From positions 1-34,420 of the forward strand of contig REDU01000101.1 in the NCBI GenBank assembly GCA_007693335.1: 34,420 nt of DNA, given 5' to 3'. This document shows, piece after piece, positions 23,022-32,035 of the stretch. Below the pieces are notes generated by a model. That model made no database searches. It saw only the letters and a list, made by a program, of their open reading frames with translations, and was not told the origin of the DNA. Made by a program: the position numbers and the translations under genes. This DNA is from Ilumatobacter sp. Its GTDB lineage: Bacteria > Actinomycetota > Acidimicrobiia > Acidimicrobiales > Ilumatobacteraceae. The first letter of the stretch is position 1; every line of letters begins with the position of its first letter.

Positions 23022-24455
23022 ATGGCTGCAGCAGACGTCCGTCCGGGCGAACCGGCCGACCTCGATCCCCGACTCGAGGGCACCCACATCGCCAACTCGG
23101 TGATCGACCTCATCGGCCACACGCCGCTCGTGCGGATGCGGCGCACCATGGAGATCGAGCAGCTCCCGAGCGTGCTCGCCATGAAGATGGAGACCACCAA
23201 CCCCGGCGGATCGGCCAAGGATCGACCGGCGCTCGAGATGATCCTCGCCGCCGAGCGCGAGGGCCTCCTGAAACCCGGCGGCACCATCGTCGAACCCACC
23301 AGCGGCAACACCGGCGTGGGCCTCGCGATCGTGGCCGCACAACGCGGCTACCGGTGCGTGTTCGTCATGACCGACAAGGTCGCCCCCGAGAAGATCTCAC
23401 TGCTCAAGGCGTACGGCGCCGAGGTCGTGGTGTGCCCCGTGGCCGTCGAACCCGACGACCCCCAGAGCTACTACAAGGTGGCCGAACGGCTCACCCACGA
23501 ACTCGAGGCGTTCCGTCCCAACCAGTACGCGAACCCCCACAACCCCGTCGCCCACGTGAAGACCACTGGCCCCGAGCTCTGGGAGCAGACCGCCGGCCGT
23601 ATCACCCACTTCGTGGCCGGCGCCGGCACGTGCGGGTCGATCACCGGCGTGGCGCGGTACCTGAAGGAGAAGAACCCCGACATCCAGATCGTGGCCGCCG
23701 ACCCCGAGGGTTCGGTGTTCTCCGGCGGCTCGGGACGCCCGTACCTGGTCGAGGGCGTCGGAGAAGACTTCTTCCCAGCCGCCTGGGAGCCCGATCTGTA
23801 CGACCGCATCATCCCGATCAGCGACGAGGAGAGCTTCCTGACGGCGCGACGGATCAGCGAGACCGAGGGCATCCTCATCGGCGGGTCGGGCGGGATGGCG
23901 GTCGCCGCTGCGATCCAGGTCGCCAAAGAAGCCGGCCCCGACGACATCGTCGTGGTCTTCAACCCCGACTCGGGTCGCGGCTACCTGTCGCGGGTGTTCG
24001 ACGACGAATGGATGGCCAACTTCGGTTTCATCCGCGAATGCGACCAGTGCGTGGGCGCCGTGCTCGACACCCGCAGCCCCACGCTCGACTCACTGCTGTA
24101 CGTGAACCCCGCCGAGACCGTCCGGGTCGCGATCGAGCGGATGCGCTCGAACGGGGTCAGCCAGCTCCCGGTCTGCAAGAACACGCCACCGTTCGCCGCC
24201 GCCGAGGTGTCGGGTGCGGTCGACGAGCTCGAGCTGATGGAATCGATCTACCGCGATCCGTCGCTCATGGAGACCACCGTCGAGAAGGTCATGGGCCCGA
24301 AGCTGCCCACCGTGGGTGTCGGGCAGAAGCTCGAACTGGCCGTCCGGATGCTCGAGACGGCGCCGGCGCTGCTGGTGCTGTCGGGGGGCCGCCCGCTGAG
24401 CGTCCTCACCCGCAGCGACGTGCTGTCGTACTTCGAGGCGGTGGCAGATGGGTGA
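23022..24455 (+). CDS. cbs: Cystathionine beta-synthase with C-terminal CBS domains
   Basis: A 477-residue PLP enzyme of the cysteine synthase/CBS family. The PLP lysine is Lys66 in NPGGSAKDRPA, the phosphate-binding loop is TSGNTG (93-98), and GAGTCGSITGVARYL is the second signature. Residues about 345-477 hold two CBS domains, which in this family regulate activity by ligand binding; they favour cystathionine beta-synthase over plain cysteine synthase. It condenses serine (or O-acetylserine) with homocysteine in the transsulfuration pathway. Its 3' end overlaps the next gene by 8 bases, which encodes the partner enzyme of that pathway. Confidence 0.9.
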   Translation: MAAADVRPGEPADLDPRLEGTHIANSVIDLIGHTPLVRMRRTMEIEQLPSVLAMKMETTNPGGSAKDRPALEMILAAEREGLLKPGGTIVEPTSGNTGVGLAIVAAQRGYRCVFVMTDKVAPEKISLLKAYGAEVVVCPVAVEPDDPQSYYKVAERLTHELEAFRPNQYANPHNPVAHVKTTGPELWEQTAGRITHFVAGAGTCGSITGVARYLKEKNPDIQIVAADPEGSVFSGGSGRPYLVEGVGEDFFPAAWEPDLYDRIIPISDEESFLTARRISETEGILIGGSGGMAVAAAIQVAKEAGPDDIVVVFNPDSGRGYLSRVFDDEWMANFGFIRECDQCVGAVLDTRSPTLDSLLYVNPAETVRVAIERMRSNGVSQLPVCKNTPPFAAAEVSGAVDELELMESIYRDPSLMETTVEKVMGPKLPTVGVGQKLELAVRMLETAPALLVLSGGRPLSVLTRSDVLSYFEAVADG

Positions 24456-25623
24456 ACAGGAGCAGCAGGCGGGCTGGGCGTTCGAGACCCGCGCCATCCA
24501 CGCCGGACAAGACCCCGACCCGACCACCGGCGCCGTCGTCACACCGATCTCACTGAGCACGACGTTCGCCCAGGACGCCGTCGGCCAACACAAGGGCTAC
24601 GAGTACGCCCGCTCGGGCAACCCCACCCGAACCGCGCTCGAGACCTGCGTGGCCTCACTCGAGGGCGTGCGCCACGGCCTCGCCTTCGCCAGCGGCCTCG
24701 CCGCCGAAGACGCGATCATGCGGCTGCTGCGGCCCGGTCAACGGGTGGTGCTCGGCAACGACGCCTACGGCGGCACGTTCCGCCTCATCGCCAAGGTCTG
24801 GGAGCCGCTCGGCATGCCGTGGACAGCCGCCGATCTCACCGACGTCGAGGCCCTGGCCGCGAACTGGCGCGACGACACGGGTCTCGTGTGGCTCGAGACC
24901 CCCACCAATCCACTGCTCACGTGCATCGACATCGAGGCCGTGGCGGAACTGGCCCACGAGCGGGGCGCGCTCGTGGTGGTCGACAACACGTTCGCGACCC
25001 CGTACCTCCAGCAGCCCGCTGCGTCGGGTGCCGACATCGTGCTGCACTCGGCCACGAAGTACCTCGGCGGTCACAGCGACGTCGTCGGCGGTTTCCTCGC
25101 CGTCGACCAGGACGACGTGGCCGAACGGCTCCGCTTCTTCCAGAACGCCGCCGGTGGCGTCCCGTCGCCGTTCGACTGCTACCTCGTACTGCGCGGCGTC
25201 AAGACACTCGGCGTCCGGATGGACCGGCACTGCGAGAACGCCCGCGCCGTGGTCGACCTCCTCGTGGGTCACCCGGCGGTCGACCGCGTGCTCTACCCGC
25301 AACTGCCCGATCATCCGGGTCACGCGGCCGCTGCCGAGCAGATGCGCGACTTCGGAGGCATGGTGAGCTTCACCCTGAACGGCGGCGAGGCGGTGGCCCG
25401 GCGCGTGGCCGAGTCGACCACGTTGTTCACCCTGGCCGAGTCACTCGGGGCCGTCGAGAGCCTCATCGAGCACCCCGGCGCCATGACCCATGCGTCCGCC
25501 GCCGGTTCGCCGCTCGAGGTTCCCGCCGATCTGGTCCGACTGTCGGTCGGCATCGAGCACTCGTCCGATCTCGTGGCAGACCTCGCCCAGGCGCTCGAGC
25601 TGGGCACTCAGGAAGGCAACTGA
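24448..25623 (+). CDS. Cystathionine gamma-synthase/lyase
   Basis: A 391-residue Cys/Met metabolism PLP enzyme. The start FETRAIHAGQDPDP, the segment YEYARSGNPTR, the helix WLETPTNP and the PLP lysine Lys204 in LHSATKYLGGHSD are diagnostic, and SVGIEHSSDLVADL closes the protein. Sequence alone cannot separate gamma-lyase (cystathionine to cysteine) from gamma-synthase. Translational coupling to cystathionine beta-synthase favours the lyase, completing reverse transsulfuration from homocysteine to cysteine. It is followed after 3 bases by otsA. Confidence 0.9.
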   Translation: MGEQEQQAGWAFETRAIHAGQDPDPTTGAVVTPISLSTTFAQDAVGQHKGYEYARSGNPTRTALETCVASLEGVRHGLAFASGLAAEDAIMRLLRPGQRVVLGNDAYGGTFRLIAKVWEPLGMPWTAADLTDVEALAANWRDDTGLVWLETPTNPLLTCIDIEAVAELAHERGALVVVDNTFATPYLQQPAASGADIVLHSATKYLGGHSDVVGGFLAVDQDDVAERLRFFQNAAGGVPSPFDCYLVLRGVKTLGVRMDRHCENARAVVDLLVGHPAVDRVLYPQLPDHPGHAAAAEQMRDFGGMVSFTLNGGEAVARRVAESTTLFTLAESLGAVESLIEHPGAMTHASAAGSPLEVPADLVRLSVGIEHSSDLVADLAQALELGTQEGN

Positions 25624-25626
25624 CCC

Positions 25627-27036
25627 ATGGCCACTCGTCCGCTCGTCATCGCCGCCAACCGGCTGCCGGTCATGCGCACCGACACCGGCTGGACCGCGAG
25701 CCCGGGTGGGCTCGTGCGCGCCCTGCTCCCCCTCGTCCGCGAGAGCAACGGTACATGGGTCGGCTGGACCGGTATCCCCGACGACGACGCCGACGAACTC
25801 ACCGTCGACGACGTGAAGCTCCACGCCGTCCCCCTCTCGACGGGCGAGGTGGACGCCTACTACGAGGGCTTCTCGAACGACACCCTCTGGCCGCTCTACC
25901 ACGACGCCATCCGCGACTCGGGCTATCACGTCGACCAGTGGAACGCGTACGTCACGGTCAACCAACGCTTCGCCGTCACGCTCGCCAACATCGCGCCCAG
26001 CGACGCGATGGTCTGGATCCACGACTACCACCTGCAGCTCGTTCCGGCCCTCCTGCGCGAGCAGCGCTCAGACGTGCGTATCGGCTTCTTCAACCACATC
26101 CCGTTCCCACCCACCGAGCTGTTCGACCGTCTGCCGTGGCGCCAGGAGATCATCGACGGTCTGCTCGGCGCGGATCTGGTCGGGTTCCAGAGCGAGCGCG
26201 GCGCCCGCAACTTCGCCGAGGCCGCCGTCAAGCTCAGCGGCGGCGAAGTCGACTCGATGATGTGGCGCAAGGGCGCGGCCGGCACGATCCACCACCCCAG
26301 GGGCTCGACCGTCGCCGGACCGTTCCCGATCTCCATCGACGTGCAGGAATTCGAGGAGCTGGCGGCGGGTCGCACCGTGCGGCAGCGATCGAGCTCGATC
26401 CGCACCCGCCTCGGCGAACCCGAGGTGATCCTGCTGGGCGTCGACCGCCTCGACTACACCAAGGGCATCGGCAGCCGACTGCAGGCCTTCGGCGCTCTGC
26501 TCGACCAGGGTCGACTCGACCCCGAGCACCACGTGCTCGTGCAGGTTGCCACCCCGACCCGTGAGGAGATCGACCACTACCAGGAGGAACGCCACGAGAT
26601 CGAGCGGATCGTGGGCGAGATCAACGGCCGTCACGCCCGTCTCGGCTACCCCGTGATCCACTACCTGTACCGCACGTTGTCCCTCGATGATCTCGTGCCG
26701 CTGTACCGAGCCGGCGACATCATGCTCGTGACCCCGTTCCGGGACGGCATGAACCTGGTCGCCAAGGAGTACGTGGCGACTCGTCTCGACGACGACGGTG
26801 TGCTCGTGCTGTCCGAGTTCACCGGTGCCGCCGACGAGCTCAGCGCGGCCGTGCTCGTGAACCCCCACGACGAGCACGCGCTCCAGGAAGCGATCATGAC
26901 GGCCGTCGAGATGCACCGTCACGATCGTCGCGACCGGATGATCCGTCTGCGCGCCACCATCCGTGAGCACGACGTCGGCACCTGGGCCTCCAGCTTCCTC
27001 GACCTGCTGGCGGCCACCCCGGTCACCGGTCCGTGA
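25627..27036 (+). CDS. otsA: Trehalose-6-phosphate synthase
   Basis: A 469-residue GT20 glycosyltransferase that joins UDP- or ADP-glucose to glucose-6-phosphate. Motifs are ANRLPVMR at the start, [16 protein letters not shown] (129-144), [13 protein letters not shown] (154-166), [14 protein letters not shown] (271-284) and [16 protein letters not shown] near the end. The length is normal. The start lies 3 bases after the cystathionine gene stop, and otsB follows after 7 bases, so one transcript carries transsulfuration and trehalose synthesis. Confidence 0.95.
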   Translation: MATRPLVIAANRLPVMRTDTGWTASPGGLVRALLPLVRESNGTWVGWTGIPDDDADELTVDDVKLHAVPLSTGEVDAYYEGFSNDTLWPLYHDAIRDSGYHVDQWNAYVTVNQRFAVTLANIAPSDAMVWIHDYHLQLVPALLREQRSDVRIGFFNHIPFPPTELFDRLPWRQEIIDGLLGADLVGFQSERGARNFAEAAVKLSGGEVDSMMWRKGAAGTIHHPRGSTVAGPFPISIDVQEFEELAAGRTVRQRSSSIRTRLGEPEVILLGVDRLDYTKGIGSRLQAFGALLDQGRLDPEHHVLVQVATPTREEIDHYQEERHEIERIVGEINGRHARLGYPVIHYLYRTLSLDDLVPLYRAGDIMLVTPFRDGMNLVAKEYVATRLDDDGVLVLSEFTGAADELSAAVLVNPHDEHALQEAIMTAVEMHRHDRRDRMIRLRATIREHDVGTWASSFLDLLAATPVTGP

Positions 27037-27043
27037 GGATGCC

Positions 27044-27814
27044 GTGTCCACCGTGTACGTAGACCCTCACGACCTCGCCACGCATGTGGCGCGGTGTCCG
27101 CGCCCGCTGCTGGTCGGGCTCGATGTGGACGGGGTGCTCGCCCCGATCGTCGAGCACGCCGACCAGGCGGTCCTGCTCCCCGGGATGATCGAGGCGCTCA
27201 TGGCGCTGCACGAGCACGCTCCCTCGCTCACGGTTGCCGTGGTGTCGGGTCGAGCGGTGCACGATCTCGACGCCCGCTACGAATTCCCGCCCGAGGTGAT
27301 GGTGGTCGGCAGCCATGGTCTCGAGACGCGACACGGACAACCGCTCGAGCTGGACGACCACGAGCGCCACACGCTCGGGCAACTCACCGTGCTCGCCGAG
27401 GCCGCCGCCCGCGACGCCGGCAGCGGCGCCTGGGTGGAACACAAGCCCGCCAGCTCCGTGCTGCACGTACGCGAAGCCGATCCAGCGGTGTCCGAGGCCG
27501 TGGTTGCCCAGCTGACGTCGCTCGCGTCGATGGTGCCCGACGCTCACGTGAAGCACGGCCACGAAGTGGTGGAGCTGATGGCACGGCAGACGAGCAAGGC
27601 CACCGCCGTCACGCAGCTCCGCCAGCTCACCGGAGCGGCCAGCGTGGTGTTCGTGGGCGACGACCGCACCGACGAGGAGGTGTTCGCCACGCTCGGCGAG
27701 CACGATCTCGGCGTACGGGTCGGGCCGGGTGACACGCTGGCCCCGGTTCGTCTGCGCGATCCAGAAGCGGTACTGGCCTGGCTCCGAGCACTTCCCGACG
27801 CCCTGTCGGCCTGA
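27044..27814 (+). CDS. otsB: Trehalose-6-phosphate phosphatase
   Basis: A 256-residue HAD-superfamily phosphatase that removes phosphate from trehalose-6-phosphate. Motif I is GLDVDGVLAPI (Asp27 nucleophile, Asp29), motif II lies in VVSGRAV, and motif IV is VFVGDDRTDEEVF. GTG 27044 is the start, 7 bases after the otsA stop; longer in-frame starts are inside otsA. Last gene of the operon. Confidence 0.93.
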   Translation: MSTVYVDPHDLATHVARCPRPLLVGLDVDGVLAPIVEHADQAVLLPGMIEALMALHEHAPSLTVAVVSGRAVHDLDARYEFPPEVMVVGSHGLETRHGQPLELDDHERHTLGQLTVLAEAAARDAGSGAWVEHKPASSVLHVREADPAVSEAVVAQLTSLASMVPDAHVKHGHEVVELMARQTSKATAVTQLRQLTGAASVVFVGDDRTDEEVFATLGEHDLGVRVGPGDTLAPVRLRDPEAVLAWLRALPDALSA

Positions 27815-27880
27815 CGCACCACGGGCGCGAACGAACCTCCATCGCGCGTGCGCCGACGAGTTTCATCGCCCAGTCACCCG

Positions 27881-27931
27881 ATTCTCACCGCGCCAATGTC
27901 AACGAGCGCACCCGTGACCCCACGTCAGTTC
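27881..27931 (-). repeat. Family II interspersed repeat, copy F
   Basis: The only copy in minus orientation. On that strand it reads GAACTGACGT to GCTCGTTGACATTGG and GCGGTGAGAAT, with one change (GACATTGG for GACATTCG). It lies between convergent otsB and rnhB. Confidence 0.85.
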
Positions 27932-27939
27932 GGCTGAGG

Positions 27940-28620
27940 TCAGAAGAGGGTGGGGGGATCGTCGAATCTCGGGGATCGCTTGACTCCCGTCCACGGCATG
28001 TAGTGGTCCATGAAGACCCACGTGCGACGGTGGATGGCCGATGGGCCGTAGGCCTGCAGCGCCGCTTTGTGGAGGGGGCAGGGATAGCCCTTGTTGGTGT
28101 CGAACGACCAGGCCGGGTAGTGCTCGGCCGATTGCCGCATCTCGCGGTCACGCACCACCTTGGCGAGGATGCTCGCCGCCGCCACGCTGAGGCAGTGGCG
28201 ATCGGCCTTCACCCGCATCTCGACCACCGGCACCAGCGGCGTGATGAAGTCCCAGGTGCCGTCGCTCACGGCCGCATGGGGCACCACGCCCAGACCGTCG
28301 AGGGCCCGCTGGGTGGCGAGACGCTGCGCCGCGGCCATCCCGAGTGCATCGCACTCGATCTCGCTGGCGGTGCCGACACCCCACGCCACGCACCACTCGG
28401 CGATGCGCTCGAACAGGCGCTCGCGGTCACGTTCTGTCAGCAGCTTCGAGTCGCGGATGCCATTCACCCGACGGTCACGGGGCACGATGGCCGCGCCCAC
28501 CGCGAGCGGTCCGGCCCAGGCGCCCCGCCCGACCTCGTCGATCCCCACGATCATCTCGTGGCCCAGCGCCCACAGCTCCTGCTCGATCTGCCGGGTGGGC
28601 GCACGCCCGCGCATCGCCAT
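27940..28620 (-). CDS. rnhB: Ribonuclease HII
   Basis: A 226-residue RNase HII that cleaves the RNA strand of hybrids and single ribonucleotides in DNA. Active-site residues are visible: Asp28 and Glu29 in GIDEVGRGAWAGPL, Asp120 in AVSDGTWD, and Asp140 in KADRHCLSVAAASILAKVVRD. ATG 28620 lies 4 bases after the selD stop, so the two are co-transcribed; a later ATG just before IVGIDEVG is possible but would remove a plausible N-terminal helix. Confidence 0.93.
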   Translation of the reverse strand: MAMRGRAPTRQIEQELWALGHEMIVGIDEVGRGAWAGPLAVGAAIVPRDRRVNGIRDSKLLTERDRERLFERIAEWCVAWGVGTASEIECDALGMAAAQRLATQRALDGLGVVPHAAVSDGTWDFITPLVPVVEMRVKADRHCLSVAAASILAKVVRDREMRQSAEHYPAWSFDTNKGYPCPLHKAALQAYGPSAIHRRTWVFMDHYMPWTGVKRSPRFDDPPTLF

Positions 28621-28624
28621 CGGG

Positions 28625-29662
28625 CTACCGCAGCACCAGCAACGGCTCGCCGGCCTCGACCACACCCACCCGCCACCAGCCGTCGGTACCGACCAGCGAC
28701 GCGGCCAGCTCCGGCGTGACCGCTGCGAGGAGTCCACCCGACGTCTGCGGATCGAAGCACAACGCCTCACGACCGGGTGTGGCCGTCGACTCGAGATGTC
28801 CGGCCGGATACTCACGGTTGCGCGGGTCGCCGCCGGTGCGCACACCGTCGTCGGCCGCCTCGAGCGCTCCCGGATATGCCACCAGACCGGCCGTATCGAC
28901 CACGACGCGCACACCGCTGCGCTCGGCCACCTCCCAGCCGTGGCCCGCGAGTCCGTACCCGGTCACGTCGGTCACGGCGTGCACCTGATCCGAAGCGGCC
29001 GACAGCGCCTCGGCTGCGTGCCGGTTGAGCGCCCGCATGCCGGCGATGGCCACCGCCTTGTCGTCGTCGCTACCGGCTGCCAGAGCGAGAGCGGTCCCGA
29101 TCGGCTTCGACAACACGAGCACGTCGCCGGGTCGAGCGCCGCCCTTGCGGAACACGCGGTCGGGGTGGACCACACCCTGCACCGCCAGTCCGAAGATCGG
29201 CTCGGGGTTGCGGATCGTGTGCCCGCCCGCCACCGAGCCACCCGCCTCGGCCACCGTGAGCGCGGCCGCCTCGAAGATCGCCGCGATGGCCTCGCGCGGG
29301 AAGTGCTCGGGGAACGCCGCGACGTTGATGGCCATCACGACGCGGCCTCCCATGGCGAACACGTCGCTGCACGCATTGGCCGCGGCGATGGCACCGAAGT
29401 CGGCCGGGTGGTCGACCAGCGGTGGGAAGAAGTCGGTGGTCGACACGAGCGCCACGTCGGGGCTGACCTGGTAGATCGCCGCGTCGTCGAACGGAGCCAG
29501 CCCGACCACGAGCGACGGATCGGTCGACACCGGGAACTCCGCCACCAGATCGGCCAGGAGCGACGCACCCCACTTCGCCGCGCACCCGCCACACGATGTC
29601 CACTCGGTGAGTCGCAGGTCGGCGAACGTGGCGGCGGACGCATCGGCAGGGACGGACGTCAT
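28625..29662 (-). CDS. selD: Selenide, water dikinase
   Basis: A 345-residue PurM/AIR-synthase-family enzyme that makes selenophosphate from selenide and ATP. Hallmarks are the catalytic region SCGGCAAKWG (Cys27 and Lys30; the residue two after Cys27, often another Cys, is Ala), DVALVSTTDFFPP, AAANACSDVFAMGG, VAGGHTIRNPEP and DVTGYGLAGH. It implies that the organism makes selenocysteine or seleno-tRNA, though selA, selB and selC are not in the window. A TAGTCT hexamer 6 bases upstream marks a leaderless promoter; rnhB follows after 4 bases. Confidence 0.94.
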   Translation of the reverse strand: MTSVPADASAATFADLRLTEWTSCGGCAAKWGASLLADLVAEFPVSTDPSLVVGLAPFDDAAIYQVSPDVALVSTTDFFPPLVDHPADFGAIAAANACSDVFAMGGRVVMAINVAAFPEHFPREAIAAIFEAAALTVAEAGGSVAGGHTIRNPEPIFGLAVQGVVHPDRVFRKGGARPGDVLVLSKPIGTALALAAGSDDDKAVAIAGMRALNRHAAEALSAASDQVHAVTDVTGYGLAGHGWEVAERSGVRVVVDTAGLVAYPGALEAADDGVRTGGDPRNREYPAGHLESTATPGREALCFDPQTSGGLLAAVTPELAASLVGTDGWWRVGVVEAGEPLLVLR

Positions 29663-29668
29663 GACGCC

Positions 29669-29674
29669 AGACTA
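29669..29674 (-). promoter_or_regulatory. -10 hexamer TAGTCT before selD
   Basis: On the minus strand TAGTCT ends 6 bases before the selD ATG at 29662. It separates selD from the gpsA transcript upstream. Confidence 0.5.
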
Positions 29675-29730
29675 CGACCCGCCCTCACGGTCGAGCCCCT
29701 CACCCACCCTCGGGGGACCCGGCCTGATCC

Positions 29731-29781
29731 GACACAGAGTCGCTCCGGGCCGCACCATGCGGCCGCCAGCGACTCTGTGTC
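29731..29781 (-). terminator. Long double-stem hairpin, family III-related
   Basis: GACACAGAGTCGCT (29731-29744) and AGCGACTCTGTGTC (29768-29781) are perfect 14-base inverted repeats. Inside, GGCCGCA and TGCGGCC form a second 7-base stem around a CCA loop. It follows the minus-strand gene ending at 29841 and precedes the selD promoter, so a terminator role is natural, although no T-run follows. Confidence 0.65.
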
Positions 29782-29840
29782 GATCTCGACCGGGGGCCGG
29801 GTGGGTGGGCGGGACCGGGGGGCTGGGCAGGTGCGGCGGA

Positions 29841-31022
29841 TCAGGTGAACGATCCGGGATCGGTGGTGGGCAGGGGTGCGGGCGGCGGCCACAGCGTCTC
29901 GCCGGTGGGTTCGTGGGTACGCCAGACAGGGTCGAGCGACGGTGAGGTGAGTTCGACCGGTGGACCGGTCACCTCCCAGAGCACGGCAGGGCGCTCGCCG
30001 TGCCAACGCACCGCGTACGAGATCGTGGAGGCCGGGCCCACGGGCACGCCGTACACCTCGAAGTTCGCCCCGAGCCAGGCCGTCGGGATGCCGTCGGGCA
30101 GCAGCCGACCACGATCGGCCAGCCCCTGCTCGAGCCACGGCACCAGGCCCACACCGTCCACCCGGGCAACGGGCCGCTCGGCACGGACACTGCGCCGCTC
30201 CACGAGACGACCGAGGTCGGCGAGCGCCCGATGCTCGCCGGCGACGTGCAGCACCCGCGCCGCCGCATCGAACGCCGCGTCGGCCATCCAGCCATCGGTG
30301 CGAGCGAGCCGCTCGACCGCGAGTGCGAGTTCGGGCAACCACGGATCAGGCCGCTCACCCATCCGCACCAGCTCGCCCAGCCCGATGGCGTACCCGGCCG
30401 GGTCGGTCTCACCGTGGGCCATCTCGCCGAGTGCCAGCTCGCAACGTCGTGCGGTGACGTCGAGCGCCACGGCCTCCCCCGTCTCGCCCTCGGGCAGCAC
30501 GAACCGGCTGGCGCGATCGGTCACGGTGAGCCAACCGCTCACGACCTGGGCGATGGCGGGCAGCGCCGGCAGTTGCCCGTCGCCGGAGCGGTCGTGCGCG
30601 ATGGCCACGCGCACGGTCGAACGGTGACCGATCGGCAGCACGAACGCGTCATCGGGCAGGTCGAGGCCCTCGATGGGGAGGTCGACGATCGGCCGCTCGG
30701 TGCGCACGTCGCGATGGCTGAACGCAACCGCCACGGCCGCCGTCGAGTCGTTCTCGATCTCGATCACCGTGTAACCCGGCCCGTCGGCCATCGACGCGAT
30801 GCGCTGGATCACATCACCCGAGGGCACGCGCACCCGGGTCTCGACCACGGCCGTACCGCTCACTCGACGCTGCCGCAGCGACGGCTCGTCGGCCGGCACG
30901 TGCCACCGGTCTTCGGCCGCGACGAACCAGTCGAGCGTGGGTTGGTCGTCCCAGGGCTGCACCGCCCCCCACGGGGTGATGGAGGCGCGCCATGGCCGTC
31001 CCGAGACGCCCGTGGTGATCAT
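29841..31022 (-). CDS. Protein of unknown function coupled to gpsA
   Basis: A 393-residue soluble protein that I cannot assign. The N-terminal part opens with ITPWGAVQPWDDQPTLDWFVAAEDRWHVP and is beta-rich up to about residue 190; the middle (about 200-290) is helical with many Arg/Glu/Ala; the C-terminus is Pro-rich (WPPPAPLPTTDP). There is no signal peptide, membrane segment or known catalytic motif. The ATG overlaps the gpsA stop as ATGA, so its level is tied to GpsA. The base composition is like the neighbours. A link with glycerol-3-phosphate or phospholipid synthesis is only a guess from position. Confidence 0.78.
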   Translation of the reverse strand: MITTGVSGRPWRASITPWGAVQPWDDQPTLDWFVAAEDRWHVPADEPSLRQRRVSGTAVVETRVRVPSGDVIQRIASMADGPGYTVIEIENDSTAAVAVAFSHRDVRTERPIVDLPIEGLDLPDDAFVLPIGHRSTVRVAIAHDRSGDGQLPALPAIAQVVSGWLTVTDRASRFVLPEGETGEAVALDVTARRCELALGEMAHGETDPAGYAIGLGELVRMGERPDPWLPELALAVERLARTDGWMADAAFDAAARVLHVAGEHRALADLGRLVERRSVRAERPVARVDGVGLVPWLEQGLADRGRLLPDGIPTAWLGANFEVYGVPVGPASTISYAVRWHGERPAVLWEVTGPPVELTSPSLDPVWRTHEPTGETLWPPPAPLPTTDPGSFT

Positions 31023-32029
31023 CGATCGAGTTCGCTCTTGCGATCCCGTTGCATCAGTTCGAGGAGCGCATCACGCGCCGTGCGGCCCTCGTGGCAGACG
31101 GCCACGACCTGCTCGGTGATCGGCATCACGACACCGTACCGACGGGCGAGGTCGAGCACACTCGGCGAACTCTTCACGCCCTCGGCCACCATGTTCATGC
31201 TCCCGACGATCTCGTCGATGGAACGACCCTGACCCAGCGCGAGACCGACGCTGTTGTTCCGGCTCTGCCGCGACGAGCAGGTCGCGATGAGGTCACCCAT
31301 GCCGGCCAACCCGGCGAACGTCACCGGGTCGCCACCCATCGCCACACCGAGGCGGGTGATCTCGGCGAGGCCGCGGGTGATGAGCGTGGCGCGGGTGTTG
31401 TCGCCGAACCCCATCCCCTCGGCCATCCCCGACGCGATCGCGATCACGTTCTTGACGACCCCCGCCACCTCGCACCCCACCACGTCGGGGTTGGTGTAGA
31501 TCCGCATCGTGGGTCGGCTGAAGATGCGCTGCAGCTCACCACCGATGGTGTCGTCGTCGATCGCCACCACGCTGGCCGCCGGCTGCCCGGCGATCACCTC
31601 CTTGGCGAGGTTGGGCCCCGTCAACACTGCCACCGGGTGCCCCGGCATCTCGTCGGCCGCCACCTCCGTCATGCGCTTGAGCGTCGACCGCTCGAGGCCC
31701 TTCGACAGGCTCACCACCGGCACCCACGGTCGGATGTACCGGGCCGCCTCGGCTGCGACCTCGCGGAAGCCGTGCGATGGCACCGCCATCACCAAGACGT
31801 CGGCGGTCGACACCGCCTCGTCGAGCGACGAGGTGGCACGCAGCTCCTGAGGGAGCTCGAACTCCGAGAGGTAGTCGGAGTTCGACCGGGCCGTGTTGAT
31901 CTGCTCGGCCAACTCAGAACGCCGCGCCCACAACAGCGTGGGCGTGTTCACGCACGCCAGTGCCGCCACCGTGGTTCCCCACGAACCCGCCCCGACAACG
32001 GCCAACCTGATCTCCTGCGTCCCCGACAT
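31019..32029 (-). CDS. gpsA: NAD(P)-dependent glycerol-3-phosphate dehydrogenase
   Basis: A 336-residue enzyme that reduces dihydroxyacetone phosphate to sn-glycerol-3-phosphate for phospholipids. The Rossmann motif is VVGAGSWGTT (11-20); LTGPNLAKEV, the catalytic-lysine segment GVVKNVIAIASGM, and GDNTRATLITRGLAEITRL are diagnostic. ATG 32029 is preferred to an ATG eight codons earlier because TACGCT lies 6 bases upstream of it and would be inside the longer version. Confidence 0.95.
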   Translation of the reverse strand: MSGTQEIRLAVVGAGSWGTTVAALACVNTPTLLWARRSELAEQINTARSNSDYLSEFELPQELRATSSLDEAVSTADVLVMAVPSHGFREVAAEAARYIRPWVPVVSLSKGLERSTLKRMTEVAADEMPGHPVAVLTGPNLAKEVIAGQPAASVVAIDDDTIGGELQRIFSRPTMRIYTNPDVVGCEVAGVVKNVIAIASGMAEGMGFGDNTRATLITRGLAEITRLGVAMGGDPVTFAGLAGMGDLIATCSSRQSRNNSVGLALGQGRSIDEIVGSMNMVAEGVKSSPSVLDLARRYGVVMPITEQVVAVCHEGRTARDALLELMQRDRKSELDR

Positions 32030-32035
32030 CCGGCC

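Noticed and set aside
13597..27931. TTGACA in family II repeats as the -35 box of a portable promoter
   Set aside because: No TANNNT hexamer follows at 16-18 bases in most copies, and copies E and F point at the ends of convergent genes.
28625..29662. Selenocysteine codon in selD itself
   Set aside because: The catalytic position is a normal cysteine codon (Cys27) and there is no in-frame TGA. I saw no other gene in the window that reads naturally through a TGA.
28160..29848. A 562-codon plus-strand open frame across rnhB and selD
   Set aside because: Both minus-strand genes carry complete active-site motifs; the plus-strand frame has none.
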